Shown: piece by piece, positions 50,204-61,348 of the stretch
Layout of the letters: every line of letters starts with the position of its first letter
How positions within the stretch are numbered: the stretch's first letter is position 1
NCBI RefSeq assembly: GCF_002760665.1
Contig: NZ_PDOB01000003.1
Coordinates: 178,876-242,875 of the forward strand
Direction of reading: 5' to 3'
Source: Massilia psychrophila
GTDB lineage: Bacteria > Pseudomonadota > Gammaproteobacteria > Burkholderiales > Burkholderiaceae_D
Length of the DNA: 64,000 nucleotides
The notes under the pieces: generated by a model
What the model was told of the DNA's origin: nothing
Database searches by the model: none
The model's input: only the letters and a program-made list of their open reading frames with translations
Program-made: the position numbers and the translations under genes

Positions 50204-51241
50204 TTAATTACCTGGTTTGCTAGGAAAATGCGGTTTGTTCAGATGGACGCCAATTGTACTTTTCAACGCCATTGCGATGTTTTCTAATGAAAGGATGCGT
50301 TCGGCGGCATCGATTTCGGCGGCGGCGCGTGGCATTCCGTACACGGCGCTGCTGGCCTGGTCCTGGGCGAAGGTGGCCTTGCCGGCTTGGCGCAGCGCCA
50401 GCAGGCCGCGGGCGCCGTCGCGGCCCATCCCGGTCAGCAATACGCCGGTCGCGCCAAGCTTCCAGTGCGCCGCGACGCACTCGAAGAACACGTCGATCGA
50501 CGGCCGGTAGACGTACTCCTCGGGCTGCGCATCGTAATGCAGGCGGTGGACGCAATCGAGCCGCACATGGTCGTTGGTGCGCGCCACCTGCACCACGTCC
50601 GGGACAAGCGCATCGCCGTCGTCGATGACGCGCACCGCAATGGCGAGCTGGTCGCCCAGCCATTTGGCGAAGTGGCCGGCGAAGTTGGCGTCGATGTGCT
50701 GCACCACCACGATGGCGGTGCCGGCGGCGGGCGTCCAGCCGGTCAGGATTCTGGCGATCGCAACGGGGCCGCCGGTGGAGGCGCCGATTGCCAACAGGTG
50801 TTTTACGTCGCCGGCCGCGCCGCGCCCGGCCGGCATGGAGGACGCCGGTGCGTTCGCCCGAATCAGCTTGCCGATGGTCTTGATTTTGGCCAGCAGCTGG
50901 GTTGCCCCGTCCGCGCCAGCCAGTATCGGCGTGGCGGTGACGTCGAGCGCGCCGGCGCCGAGCGCGCGGAACACCTGGCCGACATTGTCCTGCGGGCGCG
51001 CCGTGACGATCAAAATCGCGCACGGCGTCTGCCGCATGATTGTCCGGGTCGCCTCGACGCCGTCCAGTTCCGGCATGTTCAAATCCATCAGCACCAGGTC
51101 GGGGCGCTTGTCAACGCACATCCGTACCGCCTCCGCGCCGCTGCGCGCGATCCACAGCACCTCGTGTTCGCGGCTCCCGGCCACCGCGCGGCGCAGCGCC
51201 TCGGCTGCCATCGCAACATCGTTGACGATGCCGATCTTCAT
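50204..51241 (-). CDS. wspF: Chemoreceptor methylesterase WspF (CheB family)
   Basis: 345 residues. A CheY-like receiver (Asp53 in LVLMDLNMPELDG) is joined to the CheB methylesterase domain with the catalytic Ser in AIGASTGGP, His in VVVQHIDANFAGHFAKWL and the GMGRDGA segment. In the Wsp system it removes methyl groups from WspA; loss of WspF is known to lock the pathway on in Pseudomonas. The start overlaps the wspE stop (ATGA). Confidence 0.94.
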   Translation of the reverse strand: MKIGIVNDVAMAAEALRRAVAGSREHEVLWIARSGAEAVRMCVDKRPDLVLMDLNMPELDGVEATRTIMRQTPCAILIVTARPQDNVGQVFRALGAGALDVTATPILAGADGATQLLAKIKTIGKLIRANAPASSMPAGRGAAGDVKHLLAIGASTGGPVAIARILTGWTPAAGTAIVVVQHIDANFAGHFAKWLGDQLAIAVRVIDDGDALVPDVVQVARTNDHVRLDCVHRLHYDAQPEEYVYRPSIDVFFECVAAHWKLGATGVLLTGMGRDGARGLLALRQAGKATFAQDQASSAVYGMPRAAAEIDAAERILSLENIAMALKSTIGVHLNKPHFPSKPGN

Positions 51242-53487
51242 GCGCCGCTCTCGCCGATCAGGTCGAACACGGCGTCGAGCAAGGTCTCGTCGTGGAAGCT
51301 GCCCTTGGCCAGGTAGTAGTCGGCGCCGGCCGTCATGCCGCGCGCGCGGTCGTCAGGCCGGTCCTTGTACGACACGATCATCACCGGCAGCTTGTGCAGG
51401 TGGATGTCCTTGCGGATCATGCCGACCAGTTCGACACCGTCCATGCGCGGCATGTCGACGTCGGTGATGACCAGGTCGTAGGCGTCGGAGCGCACCGCGT
51501 TCCAGCCGTCGACGCCGTCGATGGCGATGTCGACCTGGTAGCCGCGCCCCTGCAACAGTTTTTTTTCCATCTCGCGCACGGTCAGCGAATCGTCGACTAC
51601 GAGGATGCGCCTGGCCTGGCGCTGTTGTTGTGCACCTCGTTGTTCACCTCGTTGTTCGCTTGGCTGGGCCAGCGGCTGCAGGCCGCCATCGCCCAGCAGC
51701 TTGTCGATCGACAGCAGCAGGTCGGCGATGTCGAGCACCAGCACCGGCGCGCCGTCGTCGAGCAGGGCGGCCGAGGCGATGTCGCGCAGCTTGCCGAACA
51801 CCTGGTCGATCGGCTGCACCACCAGGCTTTGCTCGCCGCGGATGGCGTCGACCGCCAGCGCGTAACGGCGCGCGCCGGCGCCGATTACCACCACCGCCAG
51901 TTCGCCGGCGGGCGGCGCCATTGGGCCCAGTTCCAGCACCTGGGCCGCCGACACCAGGCCCAAGTGCTCGCCGTTTGCTTCGAAGAATTGCTTGCCCTCG
52001 AGCGTGTGGAGATCCGCCGGCGCCACCTTCAGTACGCGTTCGACCTTGACGATCGGGATCGCATACGCCTCGCCGCCGACGTCGATTACCAGCGCGCGCA
52101 CGATCGACTGGGTCAGCGGCAGCGTGATCGACGTGCGCGCGCCTTTGCCCGGTTCCGACTCCATGCGCACGCTGCCGTTTTGGGCGCGGATTGCCTGCAG
52201 GACGATGTCGAGGCCGACGCCGCGCCCGGAAATCGCGCTGGCGGTTTCCTTCATCGTGAATGCGGGCAGGAACAGGAACTCCATCAGTTCGGCCTTCGAC
52301 ATCGCCTGCGCCATCGGCACGCTTGCCAGTTGTCGGGTAACGATCGACCTGCGGATCTTGTCGAAGTCGACGCCGCGGCCGTCGTCGCTGACGACGATCG
52401 ACAGCATGCCGTTGCGATGACGGGCTTCGAGAAGGATGGCGCCGGCGGCCGGCTTGCCGGCGGCCAGCCGTTGCTCTTTTGCCTCGATGCCGTGGTCGAC
52501 GGCATTGCGCAGCATGTGGCCAAGCGGACCTTCGATGCTGGCCAGGACGTCGCGGTCGACCAGCGTGTCTTCGCCGCTGATGGTCAGCTGGGCTTCTTTG
52601 CCGAGGCTGCGCGCCAGGTCGCGTACCATACGGCCGAACGCATGCACGCCGTCGCGCAATGGCCGCATGCGCAGCGCCAGCACTTCGTCGACCAGCTTGT
52701 TCGACACGCTCAGCACGCGCCGTTCGTAGCTGTCGATATTGGCCATATGCTCATGCAGGCTCTGCTTGAGCGGATGGGTTTTCTGCAGCACCAGCGCGCA
52801 CTGTTCTGCAAGCGCCGGGTCGGCGCTGCGCACCAGCGCTTCGTGCAGCTTTTCGATGGCCTGGAACAGGCTGGTCTGGTTGCGCTTGAAGCGCTGCAGC
52901 GAAGCTGTCACCGGCACCAGTTGGTGGGCATTGATGCGCGTTTCGCTGGCCAGGGCCAGCAGCCGGTCGTAGTTTTGCTGTGCGGCGCGCGGCGCCGCTG
53001 CCTGTGGCGCGATTTCCGCAAGTTCTGCCGCCGCCACCATGGCCGAGGGCGGCGCCTCGTTAAATTGCGCCACCTGCGCCACCTGCGCCACCTGCGCCAT
53101 CGCCGCCTGGATGCGGGCGGCATTCTGCCCGAGCCAGCCGGCGACGCCGTCTTCGCTTGACCTGGAACACTGCACGATCAGGTCGACGCCGGCCAGCAGC
53201 GCGTCGATGCGCGCGGCCGTGAGCAGTTTGCCGTGCTGAGCCGCCACAAACGCGTCCTCCATCGCATGCGCGAGCTGCACCACGGCGTCGAGCCCGACGA
53301 TGGCGGCGGCGCCCTTGATCGAGTGGGCAGCGCGCATCAGCGATTCGACCGTCGCGGGATCGCCGGCGCCGGCGTTGCTTTCCAGCGCCAGCAGGCCGTC
53401 GATCAGCGTGCGGGCCTGGCCGTCGGCTTCCATGCGAAACAGGTCCATCATCGAAAAGCTGCTGAGGTCGGCGTGGTCCGGGCTCAT
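51238..53487 (-). CDS. wspE: Hybrid CheA-type histidine kinase WspE
   Basis: 749 residues. The N-terminal HPt domain has phospho-His55 in MRAAHSIKGAA, followed by a spacer carrying an AQV repeat and the dimerisation helices. The ATPase region contains LGHMLRNAVDHGIE and SGRGVGLDIV. A CheW-like domain and a C-terminal receiver with Asp676 (VITDVDMPRMDG) complete the CheA-CheY fusion typical of WspE. It phosphorylates WspR and WspF. Two short in-frame repeats lie in its linkers. Confidence 0.95.
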   Translation of the reverse strand: MSPDHADLSSFSMMDLFRMEADGQARTLIDGLLALESNAGAGDPATVESLMRAAHSIKGAAAIVGLDAVVQLAHAMEDAFVAAQHGKLLTAARIDALLAGVDLIVQCSRSSEDGVAGWLGQNAARIQAAMAQVAQVAQVAQFNEAPPSAMVAAAELAEIAPQAAAPRAAQQNYDRLLALASETRINAHQLVPVTASLQRFKRNQTSLFQAIEKLHEALVRSADPALAEQCALVLQKTHPLKQSLHEHMANIDSYERRVLSVSNKLVDEVLALRMRPLRDGVHAFGRMVRDLARSLGKEAQLTISGEDTLVDRDVLASIEGPLGHMLRNAVDHGIEAKEQRLAAGKPAAGAILLEARHRNGMLSIVVSDDGRGVDFDKIRRSIVTRQLASVPMAQAMSKAELMEFLFLPAFTMKETASAISGRGVGLDIVLQAIRAQNGSVRMESEPGKGARTSITLPLTQSIVRALVIDVGGEAYAIPIVKVERVLKVAPADLHTLEGKQFFEANGEHLGLVSAAQVLELGPMAPPAGELAVVVIGAGARRYALAVDAIRGEQSLVVQPIDQVFGKLRDIASAALLDDGAPVLVLDIADLLLSIDKLLGDGGLQPLAQPSEQRGEQRGAQQQRQARRILVVDDSLTVREMEKKLLQGRGYQVDIAIDGVDGWNAVRSDAYDLVITDVDMPRMDGVELVGMIRKDIHLHKLPVMIVSYKDRPDDRARGMTAGADYYLAKGSFHDETLLDAVFDLIGESGA
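51633..51656 (-). repeat. 12-bp perfect tandem repeat in wspE linker
   Basis: Two perfect copies of CACCTCGTTGTT encode the repeated Glu-Gln-Arg-Gly stretch before the receiver domain of WspE. Confidence 0.8.
53071..53097 (-). repeat. 9-bp perfect tandem repeat in wspE, three copies
   Basis: Three perfect copies of CACCTGCGC encode the Ala-Gln-Val repeat in the spacer after the HPt domain. Confidence 0.88.
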
Positions 53488-54176
53488 CGCAGCATCCTTG
53501 TCAGTTGGTGGCCGATCAGCTGCGCATCGAGTACGCCGACCTGCATGTCAGCGTGCGCCAGCACGCCCGTCAGGAAGCGGCCGAGTCCCTTGTTGATGGT
53601 GGCCGCCGGCGCCATCAGGGCGGCGTGCGCGTAGCGGGCGATGCCGTGCAGGTCGGCCACCGGCAGGGCGAAGGACTGGCCTTCCCACTGCAGCACCAGC
53701 AGGCGCGCGAAAACGTGGCGCCGCAGCGCCGTCGGCCCGTCCTGTTCGTCGATGCCGAGCAGCTCGCCGAGCGACATCATCGGGATCACCGTGCCGGCGA
53801 CGTTGACGATGCCGAGCAGGCAGCCGTTGGCGCGGTGCGGCAGCCGGTGGCCGGGCGCGGTTGGCGCCACGCTGCCGACGACAAGCGTGGGCAGTGCCAG
53901 CCATTCGCGGCCGATGCGAAACACCAGGACCGAACGGTCGCTGGCGCCGCGCCGCGCCTGCGGCTGGCGCAAAATAGCAGCCCATTGTGCGCGGTATTCA
54001 GAGCCTACCGGGCGCTGCAGGTTGCGCTGGGCCGCGTTCGACACTACCTCGCAATTGCGGCAGTGAATATGCTGTTCGAGCCTGGCGCAACTCTGGTCAC
54101 CGCTCGCGCCGATGCGGTTCCAGCAGTCGTCGATCGGCGCCAGGTTCGCTGCCACTTCGATGGGAATAGTGTTCAT
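53484..54176 (-). CDS. wspD: CheW-type coupling protein WspD
   Basis: 230 residues from MNTIPIEVAANLAPIDDCWNRIG. The N-terminal part has a small cysteine group (DQSCARLEQHIHCRNCEV) characteristic of WspD proteins. The C-terminal CheW domain (LVFRIGREWLALPT, then LLGIVNVAGTVIPMMSL) couples receptor to kinase. It overlaps wspE by four bases (ATGA) and starts 20 bases after wspC. The longer open frame to 54416 lies within wspC and is not credible. Confidence 0.9.
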   Translation of the reverse strand: MNTIPIEVAANLAPIDDCWNRIGASGDQSCARLEQHIHCRNCEVVSNAAQRNLQRPVGSEYRAQWAAILRQPQARRGASDRSVLVFRIGREWLALPTLVVGSVAPTAPGHRLPHRANGCLLGIVNVAGTVIPMMSLGELLGIDEQDGPTALRRHVFARLLVLQWEGQSFALPVADLHGIARYAHAALMAPAATINKGLGRFLTGVLAHADMQVGVLDAQLIGHQLTRMLR

Positions 54177-54196
54177 CGCGCCGTGCCCCCGCTGTG

Positions 54197-55399
54197 CTAG
54201 CGCTCGAAGATGCGGGCGGCGCGCTGGCGCCACGCCTGCGCCTGCGGTGCGTCGCCGCCCCGCTCGGCCAGCAGTGCGAGGTGGCACAGCGCGTCGTAAT
54301 GGCCGGGCCGCAGGTAGACGCAGCGACGCCAGTGCTCTTCGGCGGCGGCGCTGTCGTGCGCGCACTCGCTGACCATACCGAGGATGAAATAGGCGTCGGC
54401 CGAATCGGGCTCGCACGCCAGTAGCGCGCGGCAGGCGGCGCCGGCGCCCTTGTGGTCGCCCGCATCGGACAAACGGCGCGCTTTGGCCAGCAGGTCAGGG
54501 GCGTGCGGGGCGGCGGTAATCACGGCTGCCAGGACCTGCTGCGGCTTGTGTTGTCGGCGCTCGGGCGCCGCTGCCCGCGTTGCGATCCTGGCTGTATTGG
54601 CAATCCCGGCGGCGGCTTCACCGGGTTCCGCCTTGCGCAGCGCAAAGGCGCCGCGCAGGCGCAGGGGCGCGAAGCCGTGACGGCAGAACGCCGGCACTTC
54701 GGCGTAACCGGCAAACAGCATGCCGTCGTCGGCCAGCACGCTGCGCAGTACGGCGATGGCGGCGGCGGCGGTGGGCTCGTCGAAGTAGATCAGCAGGTTA
54801 CGGCAGAACACCACGTCGTAGCGGCCAGCGCCGGCCACGGTGTCGAGGCCAAGCAGGTTCGCCTGCGAAAAGCCGACCTGGGCGCGCAACGCGTCGCTGA
54901 TCTGGAACTCGTCGCCATGGCGGCTGAAGTGGCGCTGACGAAAGAGAAGGTCGGCGCCGCGGAAGGCATTGCGGGTGTAGCGTCCGGCTTGCGCCCGTTT
55001 GACTGCGCAAGCGGACAGGTCGACGCCTTCGATGCGGATTGATGCCGGCGCCACGCCAGCGTCGGCCAGCGCCATCGCCATCGAATACGGTTCCTCGCCG
55101 GCGGCGCAGGGGATCGACAAAATCCGCACCACCCGCGCCGGCCGCCCGGCCAGGCAGTGGCGCACATGCGCGGTGGCGGCGGCAAAGGCGTCGGCATCGC
55201 GGAACATCCACGACTCCGGCACCACCACCAGTTCGATCAGCGCCGCCAGTTCGGCCGGCGCCATGTCCTGCAGATATTTCAGGTACAGGCCGGTGTCGGC
55301 CATGCCACATTTGGCCATGCGCTCGCGCAGCGCGCGCTCGACGACCCGCTCGCTCAGGTCGAGGCCGCTGGCCTGGCGCAGCAGTTCACGCGCGCTCAT
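54197..55399 (-). CDS. wspC: Chemoreceptor methyltransferase WspC (CheR plus TPR)
   Basis: 400 residues. An all-helical CheR N-domain is followed by the SAM-binding domain (RILSIPCAAGEEPYSMAMAL, VDLSACAVKRAQAGRY and VVFCRNLLIYFDE). After a linker, two TPR-like repeats close the protein (DSADAYFILGMVSECAHDSAAAEEHWRR, then HYDALCHLALLAERGGD). It methylates WspA glutamates to raise signalling. It overlaps wspB by four bases. Confidence 0.93.
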   Translation of the reverse strand: MSARELLRQASGLDLSERVVERALRERMAKCGMADTGLYLKYLQDMAPAELAALIELVVVPESWMFRDADAFAAATAHVRHCLAGRPARVVRILSIPCAAGEEPYSMAMALADAGVAPASIRIEGVDLSACAVKRAQAGRYTRNAFRGADLLFRQRHFSRHGDEFQISDALRAQVGFSQANLLGLDTVAGAGRYDVVFCRNLLIYFDEPTAAAAIAVLRSVLADDGMLFAGYAEVPAFCRHGFAPLRLRGAFALRKAEPGEAAAGIANTARIATRAAAPERRQHKPQQVLAAVITAAPHAPDLLAKARRLSDAGDHKGAGAACRALLACEPDSADAYFILGMVSECAHDSAAAEEHWRRCVYLRPGHYDALCHLALLAERGGDAPQAQAWRQRAARIFER

Positions 55400-55866
55400 G
55401 GCGCCACCGCGCTCGTTGCAAACAGCAGGGCACGCACATCAAGCGGGAGCAACTGCGCCAGTTCAACCAGCTGGACCATGCCGGCGCCGGTGGCGGCGAC
55501 CTGACCGAGGAAAGGCGCCGCTTGGATACCGCTGTCGGCCAGGTCGGCCTCGATCAGCGTTTCGATGCCGAGCACGTGCTCGGCCAGCAGGCCGAGCGGG
55601 CGCACGCAGCTGTTTCCACCCTTGCCGCCAACCTCGTAGTCAACCAGGATGATACGGGTGTCGAACCAGATCTGCAGCGGCGTGACGCCGGCCAGGCGCG
55701 ACAGATCGAGTACCGGCACCGGTTCGCCGTGCAGGTCCATCAAACCGGCGACGAACGGCGGCGCCAGCGGCAGCTGGCGCAACTGGGCCGCCGGCAGCAC
55801 GCGCGCAATGGCGCCCAGGCGCAGGCCGTAGCGGTCGGCCCCGATGGAAAACACCAGCACTTTCAT
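55396..55866 (-). CDS. wspB: CheW-type coupling protein WspB
   Basis: 156 residues forming a single CheW domain: MKVLVFSIGADRYGLRLGAIARVLP at the start and FVAGLMDLHGEPVPVLDLSRL, the usual CheW centre. It links the WspA receptor to WspE. It starts eight bases after wspA and overlaps wspC at its end. Confidence 0.9.
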   Translation of the reverse strand: MKVLVFSIGADRYGLRLGAIARVLPAAQLRQLPLAPPFVAGLMDLHGEPVPVLDLSRLAGVTPLQIWFDTRIILVDYEVGGKGGNSCVRPLGLLAEHVLGIETLIEADLADSGIQAAPFLGQVAATGAGMVQLVELAQLLPLDVRALLFATSAVAP

Positions 55867-55874
55867 GGCAACAC

Positions 55875-57689
55875 TCAGCTGTTCACGGCGAAGGTGGCGA
55901 CCGACGACTGCAGGTCGCTGGCGGCATACTGCAGCTGGTACACCGCTTCGCTGGTGGCCTTGAGCGATTCGACCGTCTGCTGGGTGGCGTCGTTAAGCTG
56001 CATCATGGTGTCGGAAATCTGCGAGGCGCCAACCGCCTGCGACTGCATACCCTGCAGCACCAGGTCGAACTGCGGCGCCAGTTTCTGCACCTGGTCCATG
56101 ACCGACGACAGCTGGTTGCTTACCTGGCGCACTTCGCCGACGCTGCGGCGCACTTCTTCCGAAAATTTGTCCATGCCCATCACGCTGGCCGCCACCGCCG
56201 ACTGCATCTCCTTGAGCATCTGGTCGATGTCCCAGGCCGACACCGACGTCTGGTCGGAGAGGCGGCGGATTTCGGTCGCCACCACCGAGAAGCCGCGGCC
56301 GGCGTCGCCCGCTTTTTCGGCTTCGATGGCGGCGTTCAGCGACAGGATGTTGGTCTGGTCGGCAACCTTGGTGATGGTGATCAGCACGCTGTTGATGTTG
56401 CTGGCCTTTTCCGACAGCGCGGCCAGCTTGGCGTTGATCGAATCGGTGGCCGACACCATGTGCTGCATGGTCAGGTCCATGCGCTTGAGGTTGTTCTGCG
56501 CTTCGGCGGTGGCGCTGGTGGTGTAGTCGGCTACCGCCGTGGCGTCTTCCATGGTGCGCAGCAGCTGGGCGGTGTTGGCGGAGATTTCCTTCGTCGTCGA
56601 CAGGACCTCGACGCTGGTCTGGGCCTGTTCGATGCCGGTTGCTTCCTGCTGCCTGGCGGAAGCGGCGATTTCAGTGGCCGACGTGGTCACCTGGATGCCG
56701 GCCTTTTGCACGTTGTTGAGCAGCCGGCGCAGGTTGTCGAACATCGTTCCAAGGCCGTCGCCAAGACGGCCGATCGCATCAACGCCGCCGACGGCGACGC
56801 TGCCGGTCAAATCGCCCGAAGCCGCTTTTGACACCACGTCGAGCAGCGCGTCGACTTTCGCGCGCAGTTCATTGGTGGCGGCCAGCTCCTTGGCCTGGCT
56901 GTCCTGGATCGCCTGCGCCATGCGGTTGAATTCGACCGTGACCTTGCCCATCTCGTCGTTCGAGGCGACTTCGGCGCGCGCTGCCTGGTCGCCCCTGGCG
57001 ATCCGGCCGACGGCGCGGGTCAGGCTGTTGAGCGGACCGAGCAGCGCATTGGTGAGCAGTGCGCCGATGATCGCGGCGAGCAGCAGGCACACCAGGCCAC
57101 CGCCGCCGAGCAGCAGGAACATTGTCTGCTGCAACTCGGTCGATGCCTTGCTGCGCACCGCCAGCAAGCGCGTCTCTTCTTTGGCGATCTCGTCGATCAG
57201 TTTGCGGATGTCGGCCACTGCGCGCGTGCCGTTGAGTACGTCGTTGGCGCTGGCGACCTGCTGGGACACGCCCAGCGACCGGTTCACTTCGCGGCGTTTT
57301 TCGATAAGCGGGTTGATCACGTTGCTGATCCAGTGATCGAGCATCGGCCCGAGCCGGCCGAGACGTTCCTGCTGGTGGGGGTTGTCGACGGTGAGCGCCC
57401 GCGACCTGGCCAGGTGGGCGCGCGCTTCGGCTTCTTCCTCCTGGATCGGCACGATGATTAATTCATTGCCGGTCAACATGAAACCGCGGGTCGCGGCCTG
57501 GATCTGCAGCGTCGAGGTGGAAATATGGTTGGTTTCAAGCAGCACCTCGAGGGTGTGGCGGTCCCATTCGTTTGCGGTCGAAAGCCGGGAGAGATTGTTG
57601 TACGCCAGCGCCAGCAAGAGCAGGAAAATGGCGACGATGGCGCCCAGGCCCAGGGTGATTTTGCTCTTGATGCGCAAGTGTTGGAACAT
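55875..57689 (-). CDS. wspA: Surface-sensing chemoreceptor WspA
   Basis: 604 residues. Membrane helices lie at about residues 11-31 and 190-213. Between them is a four-helix periplasmic sensor domain of CHASE3/4HB type (about 158 residues), then HAMP and linker regions and the methyl-accepting signalling hairpin with the core DQTNILSLNAAIEAEKAGDAGRGFSVVATEIRRLSDQT. In Wsp systems it detects surface contact or envelope stress. First gene of the seven-gene operon; the start at 57689 is the conserved MFQHLRIKSKI. Confidence 0.94.
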   Translation of the reverse strand: MFQHLRIKSKITLGLGAIVAIFLLLLALAYNNLSRLSTANEWDRHTLEVLLETNHISTSTLQIQAATRGFMLTGNELIIVPIQEEEAEARAHLARSRALTVDNPHQQERLGRLGPMLDHWISNVINPLIEKRREVNRSLGVSQQVASANDVLNGTRAVADIRKLIDEIAKEETRLLAVRSKASTELQQTMFLLLGGGGLVCLLLAAIIGALLTNALLGPLNSLTRAVGRIARGDQAARAEVASNDEMGKVTVEFNRMAQAIQDSQAKELAATNELRAKVDALLDVVSKAASGDLTGSVAVGGVDAIGRLGDGLGTMFDNLRRLLNNVQKAGIQVTTSATEIAASARQQEATGIEQAQTSVEVLSTTKEISANTAQLLRTMEDATAVADYTTSATAEAQNNLKRMDLTMQHMVSATDSINAKLAALSEKASNINSVLITITKVADQTNILSLNAAIEAEKAGDAGRGFSVVATEIRRLSDQTSVSAWDIDQMLKEMQSAVAASVMGMDKFSEEVRRSVGEVRQVSNQLSSVMDQVQKLAPQFDLVLQGMQSQAVGASQISDTMMQLNDATQQTVESLKATSEAVYQLQYAASDLQSSVATFAVNS

Positions 57690-57786
57690 GAATTCTCCGG
57701 ATACGGTATTGACCCGCGTAAATGTATCATTTTGGCGAGCGCGGCGCGACAATGTGCCGGGGCGGGCGTGGTTTTCCAGGGGGAAA

Positions 57787-57812
57787 TAAAAAAGGCCGCC
57801 GGAAGGCGGCCT
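57787..57812 (-). terminator. Rho-independent terminator of argG
   Basis: On the minus strand AGGCCGCC and GGCGGCCT form a GC-rich stem with a 4-nt TTCC loop, followed by TTTTTTAT. It lies 28 bases after the argG stop. Confidence 0.9.
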
Positions 57813-57839
57813 GTCAACTTTCCGGCTTGGCGGCTGAAT

Positions 57840-59072
<1,233 letters not shown>

Positions 59073-59098
59073 GGAAATTCCAGTGTGTAGATGATGAT

Positions 59099-60040
59099 TT
59101 AATCAGGTGCGTGTCCAGCAGGTTCGATGCGGCCGAGCAGCAGGTATTCGATCAGCGCCTTTTGCACATGCAGGCGGTTTTCGGCCTCGTCCCAGACCAC
59201 CGATTGCGGACCGTCGATGACGTCGGCCGACACTTCTTCGCCGCGGTGGGCCGGCAGGCAGTGCATGAACAGGGCGTCGGCCGCGGCGCGCGCCATTTTC
59301 GACGCGTCGACCATGAAGCCGTCGAAAGCTTGCAGGCGCTCGGCGTTTTCCTTTTCAAAACCCATGCTGGTCCAGACGTCGGTGGTGACCAGGTGGGCGC
59401 CTTCGCAAGCATCGGACGGGTTGTCGAAAAAGGTGAAGCGTTCAGTACTCACGAGCGAATGGTCGATGTCGTAACCCTTCGGGGTCGACACGTTCAGGTG
59501 AAAGCCGAAGACCTCGGCCGCCTGCAGCCACGAGTACAGCATGTTGTTGGCGTCGCCGATCCACGCCACCGTCTTGCCGGCGATGGCGCCGCGGTGTTCG
59601 ACGAAGGTGAAGATATCGGCCAGCACCTGGCACGGGTGGTGCTCGTTGGTCAGGCCGTTAATCACCGGCACGCGCGAATTGGCGGCGAACCGCTCGATGA
59701 TCTCCTGGCCGAAGGTGCGCACCATGATGATGTCGCACATTCGGCTCATCACCTGGCCGGCGTCTTCGACCGGCTCGCCGCGCCCGAGCTGGCTGTCGCG
59801 CGTGTTCAGGTAGATCGCCGCGCCGCCGAGCTGGTGCATGCCGGCCTCGAACGACAGCCGGGTGCGGGTCGAGTTTTTCTCGAACACCATCACCAGCGTG
59901 CGGTCGATCAGCGGGTGATAGATCTCGTAGCTCTTGAATTTCCGCTTGATGATGGCAGCGCGTTCGATGACGTACTCGAATTCGGCCAAGGTGAAGTCGG
60001 AGAACTGCAGGAAGTGCTTGATCGGTTTGGTGGTAGACAT
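59099..60040 (-). CDS. argF: Ornithine carbamoyltransferase
   Basis: 313 residues from [13 protein letters not shown]. The carbamoyl-phosphate site STRTR, the HPCQ motif and the ornithine-site [11 protein letters not shown] are all present. It makes citrulline from ornithine and carbamoyl phosphate in the cytoplasm. The in-frame upstream start at 60073 adds a leader without family similarity. It precedes argG. Confidence 0.97.
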   Translation of the reverse strand: MSTTKPIKHFLQFSDFTLAEFEYVIERAAIIKRKFKSYEIYHPLIDRTLVMVFEKNSTRTRLSFEAGMHQLGGAAIYLNTRDSQLGRGEPVEDAGQVMSRMCDIIMVRTFGQEIIERFAANSRVPVINGLTNEHHPCQVLADIFTFVEHRGAIAGKTVAWIGDANNMLYSWLQAAEVFGFHLNVSTPKGYDIDHSLVSTERFTFFDNPSDACEGAHLVTTDVWTSMGFEKENAERLQAFDGFMVDASKMARAAADALFMHCLPAHRGEEVSADVIDGPQSVVWDEAENRLHVQKALIEYLLLGRIEPAGHAPD

Positions 60041-60116
60041 ACAGGCAACTTTGACGGGGCGGCTGACTCGCAATTATAAAGCCAATGCTTGTTTTCCGGG
60101 AAGCTCGGTCCAACCC

Positions 60117-61007
60117 CTAATACAGCGTCTGCGCCGACTCGTGCAGCAGCTGGCCGTACAGCGTATGGCGGAACCTGGCGATCTTGCCTTCGGCGACAGC
60201 CGTCAAAATAGCGCATTGCGGCTCGATCAGGTGGCGGCAGTTGTAAAATTTGCAGCCACCAAGGTAGGGCTTGAACTCGACAAAGGCGCGCTCCAGCATC
60301 CCTTCGGACAGGTGGTACAGGCCGAACTCCTGGAAGCCGGGCGAGTCGATGATCGAGCCGCCGCCCACGACATCGTACAGGCGCGTAAAAGTGGTGGTGT
60401 GCTTGCCGGTGTCGAGGGCGGCGGAGATTTCGCGCACGGCGATGTCGGCGTCCGGCACCAGCAGGTTGATCAGCGACGACTTGCCCATGCCGGACTGGCC
60501 GATGAAGATCGACGACTGGCCTTCCAGCAGCGGCGTCAATGTGGCCACCGCGTGCTGCGGGTCGGCGCGGGCCGACACTTCGTGCAGCGGGTAGCCGAGC
60601 GAAGTGTAGGTGAGCAGGCGCTCGCGTGCTTTCGGCAGCAGCTCGCTGACGTCGGTTTTATTGAGGATCAGGTGGGCTTCGATGCCGGCCGCTTCGGCCG
60701 CCACCAGTGAACGCGAAATGAGGTCGTCGGCAAATCCCGGTTCGGTGGCGACGACGATAAACAGGCGCGTCAGGTTGGCCGCCAGCAGCTTCGACTTGTA
60801 CTGGTCGGAGCGGTACAGCAGCGTGTTGCGCTCGACGGTCGATCCGATCACGGCCTGGTCTTCCGACGTCATGGTGAGGTTGACGACGTCGCCTACCGCG
60901 ATGTTGGTTTTCCTGGCGCGGGTGACGCACTGCAGCTTGCGCCCATCGACGTCAGCCAGGTAGTGACGGCCGTGGGCGGCGATGATGATGCCGGTCAGGC
61001 CGCTCAT
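60117..61007 (-). CDS. rsgA: Ribosome small-subunit-dependent GTPase RsgA
   Basis: 296 residues. OB-fold N-terminal domain, then a circularly permuted GTPase with G4 NKTD appearing before the G1 loop [14 protein letters not shown] and G3 DSPGF. The zinc finger near the C-terminus has cysteines in [15 protein letters not shown]. RsgA helps late 30S maturation. The start at 61007 overlaps the pterin dehydratase stop; the longer frame to 61403 lies within that gene. Confidence 0.95.
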   Translation of the reverse strand: MSGLTGIIIAAHGRHYLADVDGRKLQCVTRARKTNIAVGDVVNLTMTSEDQAVIGSTVERNTLLYRSDQYKSKLLAANLTRLFIVVATEPGFADDLISRSLVAAEAAGIEAHLILNKTDVSELLPKARERLLTYTSLGYPLHEVSARADPQHAVATLTPLLEGQSSIFIGQSGMGKSSLINLLVPDADIAVREISAALDTGKHTTTFTRLYDVVGGGSIIDSPGFQEFGLYHLSEGMLERAFVEFKPYLGGCKFYNCRHLIEPQCAILTAVAEGKIARFRHTLYGQLLHESAQTLY

Positions 61008-61348
61008 GCGTGGGTCCTTTGTGCATAGATGGCGTCGGCCTTCGCCGCGCAAATGAAATCGTTTTGCGACATTGCGCCGCCGGCCGAGTGGGTGTTGTAA
61101 TTCACGATGCAGTGCTGGTAGGTGACGGTCAATTCGGGATGGTGGTCCTGCTGGTGGATCATGGCGGCGAGCGCGCCGACGAAATCGATAGTCTGGTGAA
61201 AATCGCGAAAGGCGAACGTGCGCTGCAATCGGCCGTCGACGACGCGCCAGCCGGGCACCTGCGCCAGCAGCGCGGTGAAGGCGGCGGGGTCCAGCGCGCC
61301 GGCGCCGTCGATGCAGTGTTGGTCGACGAGTTGAACAAGCAGGGTCAT
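61004..61348 (-). CDS. 4a-hydroxytetrahydrobiopterin dehydratase (PCD family)
   Basis: 114 residues. The active-site segment reads [26 protein letters not shown], with the His-His-Pro-Glu and the second His characteristic of pterin-4a-carbinolamine dehydratases. Classically it regenerates pterin cofactor for phenylalanine hydroxylase (PhhB), but no hydroxylase gene is nearby, so the physiological link is unknown. It sits between the M48 protease and rsgA with four-base overlaps at both ends. Confidence 0.92.
   Translation of the reverse strand: MTLLVQLVDQHCIDGAGALDPAAFTALLAQVPGWRVVDGRLQRTFAFRDFHQTIDFVGALAAMIHQQDHHPELTVTYQHCIVNYNTHSAGGAMSQNDFICAAKADAIYAQRTHA

Noticed and set aside
51292..53160. 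622-residue frame antisense to wspE
   Set aside because: His/Gln/Arg-rich low-complexity translation, characteristic of reversed GC-rich coding sequence.
54176..54416. Extended start for wspD
   Set aside because: The added Arg-rich 80 residues come from the wspC coding region in another frame; the MNTIPIEVAA start fits the WspD family.
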